Source: Haloimpatiens lingqiaonensis (GTDB lineage: Bacteria > Bacillota > Clostridia > Clostridiales > Clostridiaceae). Taken from it: DNA of 64,000 nt. The stretch lies in the NCBI RefSeq assembly GCF_044502415.1, contig NZ_CP172402.1; one strand, written 5' to 3'. Below the pieces are notes generated by a model, which ran no database searches, was not told where the DNA came from, and saw nothing but the letters and a program-made list of their open reading frames with translations. Below, piece by piece: positions 35,944 through 45,610 of the stretch (position 1 is its first letter; each line of letters begins with the position of its first letter). The position numbers and the translations under genes are program-made.

Positions 35944-37116
35944 TTATAAAAGTTCTATAAATTTGTTTATAAATTCATCAGCTCTAGTATAATCTTCTTC
36001 TCCAGGTACAAAGTTTACTTTATATCCTGATTCTACTACTTTTAATTTTAAACTTTTCATTCTTTCAGTAAGCATAGGTACACCTTCACCACTCCATCCG
36101 TAAGAACCAAAGGCTGCTGCTACTTTGCCTCTATTTACTATAGGTGATACAAGGGATAATAAATCCCAAGCTGGTTTAACAGCATCTTGATTTATTGTTG
36201 GTGATCCTATCATAAATCCAGGAGCTTTTTCAATCATATCTACCATTTTATTCATATCTGTTGAGGTTATTTCAAATACTTCCCCATTAATTCCTTTTTC
36301 CACTAATTTATCTTGGAAGTATTTAGCCATTTTTTCTGTATTTCCATAAGCTGAAATATAGAATATAGGAACACCTTTTTCCTTTGGAGCTTCTACTGTA
36401 GCCCACCCCTTATACAAATTCAAATATCTTTCTATATCATTTACATGTATAGGTCCATGACTTGGAGCTACTATTTCAAAATCTAAATCTTTAATTTTAT
36501 CCAACCCTGCAAGTACAAATTTTTTAAATGGTCCCATTATAACATCAAAATAATATTTCATTTCATCAAAATAGTCCCCAGTACAAGCATCAGTCATGCA
36601 TCCACTTGGACAATAATGGCATCCTAAAAAGTCACAAGTAAACAAAACCTTGTCTTCCTTTGCATATGTAAACATAGTATCTGGCCAGTGTAAATTTGGA
36701 GCATAAATAAATTGAAGTGTAGTTTTGCCCAAGCTTAATTCCTCAGGTTTATCCATAGCATTAAAGTCCATATTAGTTATTGCCTTACTGTAGGTTAATG
36801 CTGCTTTTGAACCTATAACCTTTGCTTCTGGGAAATCCTTTATAAGCTTAACTAAAGAACCACTATGATCTAATTCAGTGTGTTGAACTATTATATAATC
36901 TACCTTTTTATCCCCTATAACGCTCTTTATATTGCTTAAAAATTCGTCATAGTATCCATCTTTAACTGTATCAATTATGGCAACTTTTTCATCATTTATT
37001 AAATATGCATTATATGTAGTGCCTTTTTTTGTCTCCATTATTATATCAAAAACTCTAAGCTCAGGATTTCTAACTCCAACCCAATATATATTTTCTTTTA
37101 TTTTTTCTACGCCCAT
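35944..37116 (-). CDS. fprA: A-type flavoprotein (flavodiiron protein)
   Basis: Reduces O2 to water or NO to N2O, protecting anaerobes. 390 residues. The N-terminal metallo-beta-lactamase domain has VQHTELDHSGS (HxExDH di-iron ligands) and FTCDFLGCHYCPSG. The C-terminal flavodoxin domain (from about 245) has FYISAYGNTEKMAKYF, binding FMN phosphate, and GSPTINQDAVKPAWDLL. No rubredoxin extension is present. ATG follows GGAGGTAATGAA. A 40-bp tandem repeat lies upstream in the promoter region. Confidence 0.94.
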   Translation of the reverse strand: MGVEKIKENIYWVGVRNPELRVFDIIMETKKGTTYNAYLINDEKVAIIDTVKDGYYDEFLSNIKSVIGDKKVDYIIVQHTELDHSGSLVKLIKDFPEAKVIGSKAALTYSKAITNMDFNAMDKPEELSLGKTTLQFIYAPNLHWPDTMFTYAKEDKVLFTCDFLGCHYCPSGCMTDACTGDYFDEMKYYFDVIMGPFKKFVLAGLDKIKDLDFEIVAPSHGPIHVNDIERYLNLYKGWATVEAPKEKGVPIFYISAYGNTEKMAKYFQDKLVEKGINGEVFEITSTDMNKMVDMIEKAPGFMIGSPTINQDAVKPAWDLLSLVSPIVNRGKVAAAFGSYGWSGEGVPMLTERMKSLKLKVVESGYKVNFVPGEEDYTRADEFINKFIELL

Positions 37117-37141
37117 TTCATTACCTCCAATATCTCTTGTT

Positions 37142-37260
37142 TATTATACATAGTATTTATATTACCGTTGCGTATATTGATTATTATATATAGTATTTAT
37201 ATTATCATTGTGTATATTTATTACTATATATAGTATTATATTACCATTATGTTTTTTTAT
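37142..37260. repeat. Three tandem ~40-bp units upstream of fprA
   Basis: The unit starts TATTATAcATAGTATTTATA and ends in TTGCGTATATTGAT; copies lie at 37142-37181, 37182-37221 and 37222-37260, the last degenerate. Each carries a TATAAT-like box on the minus strand, so the duplication may have multiplied a promoter or operator. The remaining part of the gap (37261-37460) is A/T-rich and otherwise empty. Confidence 0.7.
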
Positions 37261-37460
37261 TTTCAAGTAATAATAACTATTATATAACTAAGATTAGCAA
37301 TTTTAATTAAAACAGTTTAATTTTTCAATTTAGTAAACTGTTTTTAGTATTCCTCTTATTTTAAATTTTTATTATATTTTATCATATTTCTTACTCTATA
37401 ATAAACTATTATACTAGCATGTGATTACTTGGTAAACCAATAATATATAGTATTTACAAG

Positions 37461-38108
37461 CTAGCAAACTAAATACAATCTATTTTCCTTTTTAAAGAAA
37501 ATATTCTCATCTCTTTCCTCTATTATTACTTTACCACCGGTTATATCTATAATTCTTTTCTCAAATTGTTCCTTTGTGTCTATTTCAAAATAAAATAAAA
37601 GGGTTACCTTATCTGTATATATAATTTCTTCAATATACCATGCATTTTGCTCACAAGTGTACTGTAGTTTTCCAAGCATATCATAATCTATAATCACTTC
37701 TATTGGCATACCTTTTACCTTTTCCACTATTCCACCCTTTTGGATAGCCATGGACGCTGCCTTTGAATAAGCCCTTACAAGCCCTCCAGCACCTAATAAA
37801 ATTCCTCCAAAATATCTGGTTACTACCACAGCACAATCAGATACATTATTTTTCTTTATAACTTCTAAAACTGGTATTCCCGCTGTACCTTGAGGTTCCC
37901 CATCATCACTATATCTTTGTATACCCATATTTTCTCCTATTACATATGCATATACATTATGGGTAGCCTGTTTGTGCATGTTTTTTATGTCGCCTATAAA
38001 TTCCTTAGCCTCTTCTTCACTTTCTACTCTTTTTACATATCCTATAAACTCTGATTTTTTTTCATAAAATCTTTCTTCTTCCCTATGTTTTATGGTTAAA
38101 TATCCCAT
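37461..38108 (-). CDS. yigZ: YigZ/IMPACT family protein
   Basis: 215 residues of the UPF0029/IMPACT family. The N-terminal domain has the signature QRYSDDGEPQGTAGIPVLE and VVTRYFGGILLGAGGLVRAYSKAA; the C-terminal ~75 residues are the RNA-binding-like domain. Bacterial members are linked to translation or to peptidase activity, but no function is settled. ATG at 38108 follows AAGAGGAGATGATTAA. The HEAT-repeat gene upstream ends in its own terminator. Confidence 0.9.
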   Translation of the reverse strand: MGYLTIKHREEERFYEKKSEFIGYVKRVESEEEAKEFIGDIKNMHKQATHNVYAYVIGENMGIQRYSDDGEPQGTAGIPVLEVIKKNNVSDCAVVVTRYFGGILLGAGGLVRAYSKAASMAIQKGGIVEKVKGMPIEVIIDYDMLGKLQYTCEQNAWYIEEIIYTDKVTLLFYFEIDTKEQFEKRIIDITGGKVIIEERDENIFFKKENRLYLVC

Positions 38109-38130
38109 TTAATCATCTCCTCTTTACTGC

Positions 38131-38185
38131 AAAAAAAGTGTGCATTTCAATATAATTAAATTATACTATGAAAATGCACACTTTT
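38131..38185 (-). terminator. Terminator overlapping the end of the HEAT-repeat gene
   Basis: AAAAGTGTGCATTT and AAATGCACACTTTT form a 14-bp stem around a ~25-nt loop. On the minus strand it ends in a run of T. The right arm overlaps the stop codon of the gene at 38184. Confidence 0.75.
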
Positions 38186-38876
38186 ACACTTCTTCTAAAA
38201 CTTCGTCTTCTTCTAAAGATTTAACTTCCTCTATGGCACTTATATAATCTTCTACTGCTCTTGCTATATACTCTTTATTCCATTTGTTTTTCAAAGCTTT
38301 AATCTTAGGTAAAGCCATATTACTACTTAACTTTTTTAAGGCCTTTATTGCATACAAAGCTACTTGAGGATTCTCATCTTCTAGTGCTCTAATTAAAGGG
38401 GTTTCACATTCCTCATGCTCTACTTTGCCCATGGCAGATACCGCAAGCCTTCTAATACTAACAAATTTGTGTACTGATGCTTTTTTTAAAACATCTACCC
38501 CATCCCTTAGTTCTCCTAGGATCCATACTGCCTTTTCTTTGTTTTTAGGGGACATATCTGCATAACTTTCCCTTATATATTTTATTAACTCTTCTCTTGC
38601 CCTACCATCTACAAATTTTAAAAATAGTGTTCTATCCTCTTTACCTGCCTCATATATAGATATAAAAAGCTCCTCCACAGTTGAATTTTTAGCTAAAAAT
38701 CTATATTTGATTTTACCTTCTATTATGTGGTTTTGCACTACTACCTTGTCTAAATTTCTTATTTTTGAAATGGCCTCCACATCTTTACCTTCTAAAAAAA
38801 GAAAATAAGAAATATCTTTATCATCATAGTTTTGTATTTCTTTCCAATTTATGTCCAATAAATTCTTTTTCACCAC
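38184..38876 (-). CDS. HEAT-repeat protein
   Basis: 230 residues of unknown function. The N-terminal ~60 residues contain a helix-turn-helix-like segment (DVEAISKIRNLDKVVVQNHII) and an IKYRFLAKNSTVEELF segment. From about 90 to 215 there are repeated HEAT helices (KEKAVWILGELRDGVDVLKKA, RRLAVSAMGKVEHEECETPL, PQVALYAIKALKKL), a scaffold for protein binding. The start is GTG 38876 with a poor ribosome binding site. Ends in the terminator that separates it from yigZ. Confidence 0.78.
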   Translation of the reverse strand: MVKKNLLDINWKEIQNYDDKDISYFLFLEGKDVEAISKIRNLDKVVVQNHIIEGKIKYRFLAKNSTVEELFISIYEAGKEDRTLFLKFVDGRAREELIKYIRESYADMSPKNKEKAVWILGELRDGVDVLKKASVHKFVSIRRLAVSAMGKVEHEECETPLIRALEDENPQVALYAIKALKKLSSNMALPKIKALKNKWNKEYIARAVEDYISAIEEVKSLEEDEVLEEV

Positions 38877-38963
38877 ATGTTCATCTCACTTTTATATTTA
38901 AATTGCATTACAGTTACTTAAAATTCCTTTATATATTTATCTACACCTATTAATATATCCATT

Positions 38964-40372
38964 TTAACTATAAACTAAAACATCATTTATTACTTTAAGT
39001 CCATTTTCAAAATCTTCATTGGATATTTGAGAAAAACTCAATTTAAAATACTTTTTCCCCTCATGAGGAAATTTATAAAAAAGCACTCCTGGAGTAATTA
39101 ATACACTTTTCTCCTTACACTTATAAAAAAGACTTATACTGTCCATTTTCACCTTATCAGATATCTTTAAATAGAAGCTTAGTCCACCTTGTGGCTCGTT
39201 AAAAGTAACTTTATCTTTTAATATGTCTTTTATTTTTTCCATTGCAAAAGTATATTTTTTTACATATATCTCATTGAGCTTATTTATATACTCCTTCCAA
39301 TACCCCTTTTCAATGTATAAATCCAAAGTTCTTTGCATTAAGCTGGAAGTAGATATATCTGTGTTTATTTTTGAATTCTTTATGGTTTCTATAAATCTTA
39401 CTGGTGAAACTAAGTAACCTAATCTTATGCCCGGTAAAAATATCTTAGAAAAACTTTTTATATATATTACCCTATCATTTACATCCAAGCTCTTAAAACT
39501 TTTATATTGTAAATCCTTGTTGTATATAAGCTCCGATAAATAATCATCTTCTATTATATAAAAATCATAAGTCTCAGCATATTCTAATATTTTTTTCTTT
39601 TTTTCTATACTATAACTTGTCCCTGTTGGATTTTGAAAATAACTCATGGCATAAAAGCATTTAATCTTCTGTGATTTTAAAATCTTTTTCAATTGTTCTA
39701 AATCTATGCCATCCTTAAGCATATTTACTTCTATTATATTTGCTTTTCTCCACTTAAAAACAGATAATGCTCCACTATAAGTAGGTTTTTCTACTATTAC
39801 ATTATCATTTACATTCACTATAGACTTTGTGACTATATCTATACCCTGCTGAGCTCCAGATACTACAAGTATATCCTCATCATTTAAGGCTCCCTGCCAA
39901 AAGAAATGATTAATACTTTTTCTAAGTCCGTGATATCCTAGAGTTTCTTGATAAACCAGTGCCTCAGCTCCATCCCTATCCAAAACCTCATCTATTACTT
40001 TCTTTAGAATATCTACAGGAAAGTAATCTACACAAGTAGCTTCTCCTGTAAAATCTATATATTTTTCTTTAGTATTATCCATAGCAGCTTTAAAAGCCTT
40101 TGCATACTCTTTCCTAAATCCTCTTCCATTATCCTTTTTTTGGCATAGGTACCACTGCCAATCTTTTGGACAGCATATCCTTCTTCTTCTAATTTTTTAT
40201 AAGCATTAACTACAGTTACATTATTCACATCTAAAAAACTAGCTAATTTTCTAATAGAGGGTAACTTCTCACCCTCCTCAATTTTTGATGTTTCTATAAG
40301 TTTTTTTATTTTTATATATATCTGGGTATACTTACTTTTTTCCTCTTGAAAAATTACCTTATATTTCTCCAT
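38964..40372 (-). pseudogene. MocR-type regulator (GntR helix-turn-helix plus aminotransferase domain), one frameshift
   Basis: Residues 1-80 are a GntR winged helix (KYTQIYIKIKKLIETSKIEEG, KLPSIRKLASFLDVNNVTVV). The rest is a class I aminotransferase-like domain with FQNPTGTSYS and the PLP-lysine region YIKSFSKIFLPGIRLGY. The frame is lost where one A is missing from GGAAAGAG (40110-40112): adding it gives GKEYAKAFKAAMDNTKEKY and a ~470-residue protein. MocR regulators often control pyridoxal or amino-acid genes next to them; here the neighbour is the nucleotidyltransferase gene. If the indel is real it is inactive. Confidence 0.87.
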
Positions 40373-40412
40373 TTAATCACCACTTATATATTATTACTAC
40401 ACAATATGTTGT

Positions 40413-41309
40413 CTAAACAAAGTATACATTTTCTTTAAATAACACATTTCCCTCTTGTGATTTATAATCTCGAGTTTCCTTCTTTAAAAGATTCTTTTCC
40501 CATAATTTATTTAATATTTCTTCCATATCTATGTCAAAATCCTTAAATAATTTATCTCTTTTAATATCTTCTGCACTTAATAAGGCATCCTTTTCTTTTA
40601 TATATCCTAATAAAAATCCAGTTATATTTCTTAAATCCTTATCAATTTCTGTTTCCACATATTCTATAATTCCTCTAATAGCATCTTCAGTTTTCAACTT
40701 ATTAAAAAACAGTTCGTCAACATGCTCTTTAAAATTTTCATCTATATTCATGCTTGTGCTCATAACATCCTTGCTTACCATATATCCTGATGAATTTATT
40801 TTTAGCTTAGCAAAGTCTTCTGAACATTTTATAGCAGAAGTATATGCAGTATAAATTCTATTATTTGCTAAATATTTTTTACAAACCCCAATGTTTTTTA
40901 ATGCCTTTGCAAGGTAAATCATATTCCATATTTCTCTATCCAAGTCTGGATAAAATCTTCCTCTATCATATCTATTGGTGATATCCCTGTCTTTGGAAAA
41001 GACCAATCTAGAAGCGGAAAATATTCTGTGTAAGAATCCTCCCTTTAAGTCCTCATTTTGTAAATTTATGAACTTTTCTTTGCTCATAAGTTTTATATGG
41101 ATAGGAATATTTTTTTCTCTGGTATAAATGTTTTTGATGCTATTGGCTTCATCCTCCTTTACAACAAATAAATCTATGTCAGATTCCTCCCATAGATCAC
41201 CTGTTACCATACTCCCGAAAACCATAACAGCTAAAACAGATTTGTCACCTTTAAGTCTATCCACAACACTGTTAAATGCTTTTTGATATTGCAGTATAGT
41301 ATTTGTCAT
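40413..41309 (-). CDS. Nucleotidyltransferase-domain protein
   Basis: 298 residues. The N-terminal ~90 residues hold the polymerase-beta-type nucleotidyltransferase motif VMVFGSMVTGDLWEESDIDLFVV (GS...DxD), as in antibiotic nucleotidyltransferases and MNT toxin-antitoxin proteins. The C-terminal ~200 residues are helical, resembling HEPN-like domains (MIYLAKALKNIGVCKKYLAN, IYTAYTSAIKCSEDFAKL), though no RxxxxH is clear. The start is probably ATG 41309, after AAGGGGGAAGG. Substrate unknown. Confidence 0.75.
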   Translation of the reverse strand: MTNTILQYQKAFNSVVDRLKGDKSVLAVMVFGSMVTGDLWEESDIDLFVVKEDEANSIKNIYTREKNIPIHIKLMSKEKFINLQNEDLKGGFLHRIFSASRLVFSKDRDITNRYDRGRFYPDLDREIWNMIYLAKALKNIGVCKKYLANNRIYTAYTSAIKCSEDFAKLKINSSGYMVSKDVMSTSMNIDENFKEHVDELFFNKLKTEDAIRGIIEYVETEIDKDLRNITGFLLGYIKEKDALLSAEDIKRDKLFKDFDIDMEEILNKLWEKNLLKKETRDYKSQEGNVLFKENVYFV

Positions 41310-41434
41310 AGCTCCTTCCCCCTTTAAATTCATTTTTAATTCACTATATAAAGAATATTATATAATATAATATAGTATAAAAACAATACACTTCTTTTAA
41401 TAAATATGCATTTATGAATTAATTCTTTCATTAT

Positions 41435-41665
41435 TCAAATAACTATTTTATTTATATAAACCCTTTTCATGAAAGCACATTTTGTACAACAGTATAAATG
41501 CAAACAATAATCTTCAGAATCTTTTATGGGCATTTCTGCCCCATAGGGCCCCATATATTCCTGTACCCTTCCTTTGTCAACCATAATTCCTTCACACTTA
41601 GGGCAACAAATATTTTTTTCCTCTATTTTATTACAAATTGGGCATATTTTTTCCAATGAGCACAC
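41435..41665 (-). CDS. Small zinc-ribbon protein
   Basis: 76 residues with four Cys pairs: CPICNK, CCPKCEG, and CLHLYCCTKC near the end, fitting two zinc ribbons. The middle (GRVQEYMGPYGAEMPIKDSEDYC) is conserved-looking but not recognised. No signal peptide or membrane segment. Function unknown. Confidence 0.7.
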   Translation of the reverse strand: MCSLEKICPICNKIEEKNICCPKCEGIMVDKGRVQEYMGPYGAEMPIKDSEDYCLHLYCCTKCAFMKRVYINKIVI

Positions 41666-41781
41666 CTCTTTTATTTTATATAGTCTTATTATATTTTTAC
41701 CAGTAACATTAAATTTAATCTTAAACGTATGAAATTTGATTTTTAAAGTTTTAAAATTACAATTACCCTTTACTTACAAAT

Positions 41782-41810
41782 AAAAAAGAGGCCTTTATAG
41801 CCTCAAAAAA
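41782..41810 (-). terminator. Terminator after the 113-residue protein gene
   Basis: On the minus strand TTTTTTTGAGGC-TATAAA-GGCCTCTTTTTTA is a short GC stem with T tracts on both sides; it starts just after the stop codon at 41815. Confidence 0.75.
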
Positions 41811-41814
41811 ATAC

Positions 41815-42144
41815 CTACTTATTATATGATTTTATTAATGCTTTTATTTGTTTTTCTAATTCACAAAATATATTTTCAGAAATTTCTTCTATATTATATA
41901 CTAAATGCAATAAATCCTTTATTTCTGAGTTTTTACTATTATTAATAGTATTCAAAAGTGAAGCTGACTGTGTAAAATTTAAATTTGCATAGGATAAGTT
42001 CAATAAAGACAATAGTAAAGGACTTACATTTTGATCATAAAATATCCCATATTTTGGATCCAGTTCTAATTTTATAAACTCTTCTCGTATTTGATTTAAT
42101 GCCACAAGTTTATCTCTTAATACAGTTATATCCTGTTCCTCCAT
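41815..42144 (-). CDS. Small helical protein of unknown function
   Basis: 109 residues from the ATG at 42144 (a GTG at 42156 would add four). The start is the ATG with AAGGTGTG about 10 bases upstream. The sequence is all-helical, with acidic N-terminus (EEQDITVLRDKLVALNQIREEF) and a C-terminal heptad-like stretch (NIEEISENIFCELEKQIKALI). Not recognised; Spo0E phosphatase was considered but its core motif is absent. Confidence 0.5.
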   Translation of the reverse strand: MEEQDITVLRDKLVALNQIREEFIKLELDPKYGIFYDQNVSPLLLSLLNLSYANLNFTQSASLLNTINNSKNSEIKDLLHLVYNIEEISENIFCELEKQIKALIKSYNK

Positions 42145-42345
42145 AATAAAATTCACACCTTATACTATTGTTTTGTTACTGCCTTAAGCTATTTTTTATA
42201 ATTTTCAAACTCTCTATTAAATCAATAATTTCAATACAAAAATCTTTTAATTTAAAATGTAGAATGAAAGTTGAAACTCCTAAAGTAGCTTTCTCCTTCA
42301 TTCATTTTAAATTTTAAATTTTAAATTGAAACTATATTTGTACTA

Positions 42346-43629
42346 CTAATATATAAGCTTTTTACACATTTTATTACTTTCATATATTATTTTTTCTTCA
42401 TCAACATTTAAAAATTCACCTTTTTCCATAATTACATTTCCATTTACTATTACGTATTGAACTTCACTTCCATTAGTTGAAAATACTAAATTTGAATGTA
42501 TATCATAAATAGGTACCATATTAGGTCTATTTAAATCCAACATTATAATATCTCCTTTAAATCCTTCTTTTATCACACCTAAATTTTTAAACCCTAAAGC
42601 TTTAGCTCCATTATATGTGGCCATTTTTAAAGCATTTTTAGCACTTAGCATAGTGGCATCACTATATTTAAGCTTTTGAAGGAATGCAGCAGTTTCCATT
42701 TCTTCAAACATATTTAGATTATTATTGCTAGAAGTTCCATCTGTGCCTATACATACATTTATCCCCATATCAAGCATTTCTCCCACAGATGCTGTTCCAC
42801 TAGCTAATTTCATATTGCTTTGAGGATTATATACTGGACTTACCTCTGATTTTTTTAAAATATTCATGTCTCCCTTTGTTAAATGCACACAATGAGCTGC
42901 TACTACAGGATTTTTTAAAATGCCCGTTTCTTCTAATAATTCACAAGTGGTTTTATTATATTTTTCTCTTATTATATTACTTTCATCTTCTGTTTCTGAT
43001 ACATGAATGTGCACTCCCTTATTTTTTTCTTTTGCTATCTGTGCCACACTCTTTAGCGCATCATAGGACAATGTATACGGAGAATGAGGTGCAAACATCA
43101 TTTTTAAATTTTCACTTTTCTCTTTATCTAACTTTTCAATTATATCTAAAGATGCCTTCAACTGACTTTCCCATGCCTCACCTATTATTGGAATACCCAG
43201 TACTGCTCTCATGTTCATATGTTTTACCACTTCTAATACTTGCTCTTGCATAAAATACATATCATTAAAAGTAGTAGTTCCACTTCTTAGCATTTCAATG
43301 CAAGCTAGCTCAGTACCAGTTTTTATATGCTCTTCTTTAAATTTAGCTTCCATAGGCCATATTTTTTCATTTAACCACTGCATAAGAGGGAGTCCTTCGC
43401 CATAGCCTCTTAACAAGGTCATAGCCGCGTGAGTATGGGCATTTATAAGTCCTGGCATTACACAATAATTTTCTCCATTTATAACCTTAGTATTTTCAAT
43501 TTCCCCTTTATATTCTCCTGCCCCCACAGATTTAATGGTTTCACCCTCTATAAATAAATAACCCTTTTCAATTACTTCTCTTTCTTCATCCATAGTTACT
43601 ATAAAAGCATTTTTTATCAATATATTCAT
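42346..43629 (-). CDS. mtaD: Methylthioadenosine / S-adenosylhomocysteine deaminase
   Basis: 427-residue amidohydrolase. It deaminates MTA, SAH or adenosine to inosine forms. Metal motifs: LINAHTHAAMTLLRG, HIHVSETEDE, VVAAHCVHL and IGTDGTSSNNNLNMFEEM, the order and spacing of the MtaD family. The start is ATG 43629, after GGGGATACTGGG; a longer in-frame start lacks a separate site. With mtnP (33.8 kb) and speE (54.8 kb) it points to MTA salvage. Confidence 0.9.
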   Translation of the reverse strand: MNILIKNAFIVTMDEEREVIEKGYLFIEGETIKSVGAGEYKGEIENTKVINGENYCVMPGLINAHTHAAMTLLRGYGEGLPLMQWLNEKIWPMEAKFKEEHIKTGTELACIEMLRSGTTTFNDMYFMQEQVLEVVKHMNMRAVLGIPIIGEAWESQLKASLDIIEKLDKEKSENLKMMFAPHSPYTLSYDALKSVAQIAKEKNKGVHIHVSETEDESNIIREKYNKTTCELLEETGILKNPVVAAHCVHLTKGDMNILKKSEVSPVYNPQSNMKLASGTASVGEMLDMGINVCIGTDGTSSNNNLNMFEEMETAAFLQKLKYSDATMLSAKNALKMATYNGAKALGFKNLGVIKEGFKGDIIMLDLNRPNMVPIYDIHSNLVFSTNGSEVQYVIVNGNVIMEKGEFLNVDEEKIIYESNKMCKKLIY

Positions 43630-43678
43630 CCCAGTATCCCCTTTCACTTTTTTAATATTCACTCAATTATTTTTAATC

Positions 43679-43766
43679 CAACTTCTGCACATGAAATTCA
43701 AGCTCTACATTAAATTAATACGCGTTTTCATATTTTACATTTTTATTTTATAGCTGGGAAAGTTGA
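43679..43766. repeat. Short, degenerate copy of the TCAACTTTCGCA-ended repeat
   Basis: Begins CCAACTTCTGCACATGAAATTCAAGCTCTACATTA and ends GCTGGGAAAGTTGAAT, an imperfect inverted repeat. It lies in the gap between mtaD and hflX. Confidence 0.5.
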
Positions 43767-43825
43767 ATTTTAATTAATAAGAGCAAAGGTATCCCTCTAC
43801 TCTTATAGCATAACAATTTATTGTT

Positions 43826-45610
43826 TTATAATAAAAATTCTTTACATTTATTATATATCTTTTTATCTACAATAGCCTCTATATAAGTTCCTTCCTCTTT
43901 ATATTCCTCCATATTTATTTTACCATTTTGGTGAATATAAGCCACTATATTTTGTTTATCATAAGGAATTAGAAACTTCCCTTGAAGCATATTGTTAGGA
44001 AGATATTCTTGTATTTTTTTCATAAGAACATCTATATTCAAGCCCTCTTTAGCACTTATATCTATAAAGTTTTCATCTGCAAATTTTTCTTTTATTTTTT
44101 CCACTGCTTCTTTATCTGCCGCATCAATCTTGTTAAGAACTAATATACTAGGCTTATCCTGAGCATTTAATTCTTTAAGCACTTCATTTACCACATTTAT
44201 TTGATCTATGGCACTAGGTGATGAACTATCCACCACATGAAGAAGTAAATCGGAATAAATCACCTCTTCTAATGTAGATTTAAATGCCTCTACCAAGTCA
44301 TGAGGAAGTTTGCTTATAAAACCTACTGTATCTGTAAAGGTTACTATTCTTGAGTCTTCCAATTCTATAGCTCTTATAGTTGTATCTAAAGTAGCAAAAA
44401 GCATGTTTGCCTCAAATACCTTTTCTTTATCCATAGCTTCATTAGGGGCATAAATTTGACATATTTTATTTCTAAGTGTAGATTTTCCTGCATTAGTGTA
44501 TCCAACTAATGCCACCTTAGGTATATTTTCTTTTTCCCTTTTTTCCCTTTGAGTTTTTCTTGTTTCTTTTATCTTAACAAGTTCTCTTTTTAAATCGTAT
44601 ATTCTCTCTCTTATATGCCTTTTGTCTGTTTCTAGTTTCTTTTCCCCTGGGCCCCTAGTTCCAATTCCACCACCGGTTCTAGATAATACTCCTCCCATAC
44701 CTATGAGTCTTGGAAGTCTGTATTTAAGTTGTGCTAATTCTACTTGAATTTTAGCTTCTTTAGTTCTAGCTCTTCTGGCAAATATCTCAAGAATCAAAGT
44801 AGTTCTATCTATAACCTTAACTCCTAGTGCATCTTCTACATTTCTTATTTGAGATGCAGAAAGCTCATCATCAAATATAACTACATTAGCTTTATGTAAT
44901 TGAACCAAATATGATATTTCATCTATTTTTCCCCTGCCTACGTAAAAGGCTGTATCTACCTTTTCTTTATTTTGAATGACCATATCCATAGTTTTAACAT
45001 TACAAGCTTTAGCCAGTTCCCTTAATTCCTCTATACTCTCCTGACTATCAATGCCTACCAGCAATGCTCTTTCACAGTCATCCTGTACATTTTCATACCC
45101 CTTAATAGATTCCTCACTTTGCAGTATTTCACTTCTTATATCTAAATTTAAAGCTGCTTCAACTGTGATTGGACCTATTACCTTAGCTTTTAACTGTTCA
45201 TCCTGTACTATACAAAATCCAAAGCTAATCTCTCTGCACTTTCCATTCTCTACTCCTAATGCAGCTATATAATCTAGCTTTTGCCTTCCAAGTGCTGATA
45301 TATCTAGCAAAGATAAACGCGAATTTCCCTTAGGATGAGTGTGTATAACTGCCACTCCACTTAGTTTTCTATCCTTTATATCCACAGAGGCTATCTCCAC
45401 TGTAGAATTATCTCCTATAGATACATTTATAACATTTCCTCTTCTATCTATAGCTACACTAATTTCTCTATTGATTATATCAGTTACATAGCATAATATA
45501 TCTATCATTTCCATATTTAAATTATAGTTTTTATTTGTGTTTATTTCATATATTGCTTCCAGCTTATCTAGTATGGTATTCCTTATTCCTTCAATATTTC
45601 CCGTTATCAT
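43826..45610 (-). CDS. hflX: GTPase HflX with an N-terminal JAMM-like extension
   Basis: 594 residues; ordinary HflX is about 410-430. The C-terminal two thirds are HflX: a substrate domain ending in the G-rich RLIGMGGVLSRTGGGIGTRG loop, then the GTPase with GYTNAGKSTLRN (G1), DTVGFISKLPHDLVEAF (G3) and LNKID (G4). HflX splits stalled ribosomes. The extra ~180 N-terminal residues contain H90-T-H92-(7)-S100-L-L-D103, an exact HxHx7SxxD JAMM/MPN zinc motif, in VAVIHTHPKGNSRLSLLD. Whether it is active is unknown. ATG at 45610, GGAG 8-9 nt upstream. Confidence 0.9.
   Translation of the reverse strand: MITGNIEGIRNTILDKLEAIYEINTNKNYNLNMEMIDILCYVTDIINREISVAIDRRGNVINVSIGDNSTVEIASVDIKDRKLSGVAVIHTHPKGNSRLSLLDISALGRQKLDYIAALGVENGKCREISFGFCIVQDEQLKAKVIGPITVEAALNLDIRSEILQSEESIKGYENVQDDCERALLVGIDSQESIEELRELAKACNVKTMDMVIQNKEKVDTAFYVGRGKIDEISYLVQLHKANVVIFDDELSASQIRNVEDALGVKVIDRTTLILEIFARRARTKEAKIQVELAQLKYRLPRLIGMGGVLSRTGGGIGTRGPGEKKLETDKRHIRERIYDLKRELVKIKETRKTQREKREKENIPKVALVGYTNAGKSTLRNKICQIYAPNEAMDKEKVFEANMLFATLDTTIRAIELEDSRIVTFTDTVGFISKLPHDLVEAFKSTLEEVIYSDLLLHVVDSSSPSAIDQINVVNEVLKELNAQDKPSILVLNKIDAADKEAVEKIKEKFADENFIDISAKEGLNIDVLMKKIQEYLPNNMLQGKFLIPYDKQNIVAYIHQNGKINMEEYKEEGTYIEAIVDKKIYNKCKEFLL

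Noticed and set aside
41815..42144. Spo0E-like phosphatase
   Set aside because: The short SQELD core of Spo0E is missing and the protein is longer than that family.
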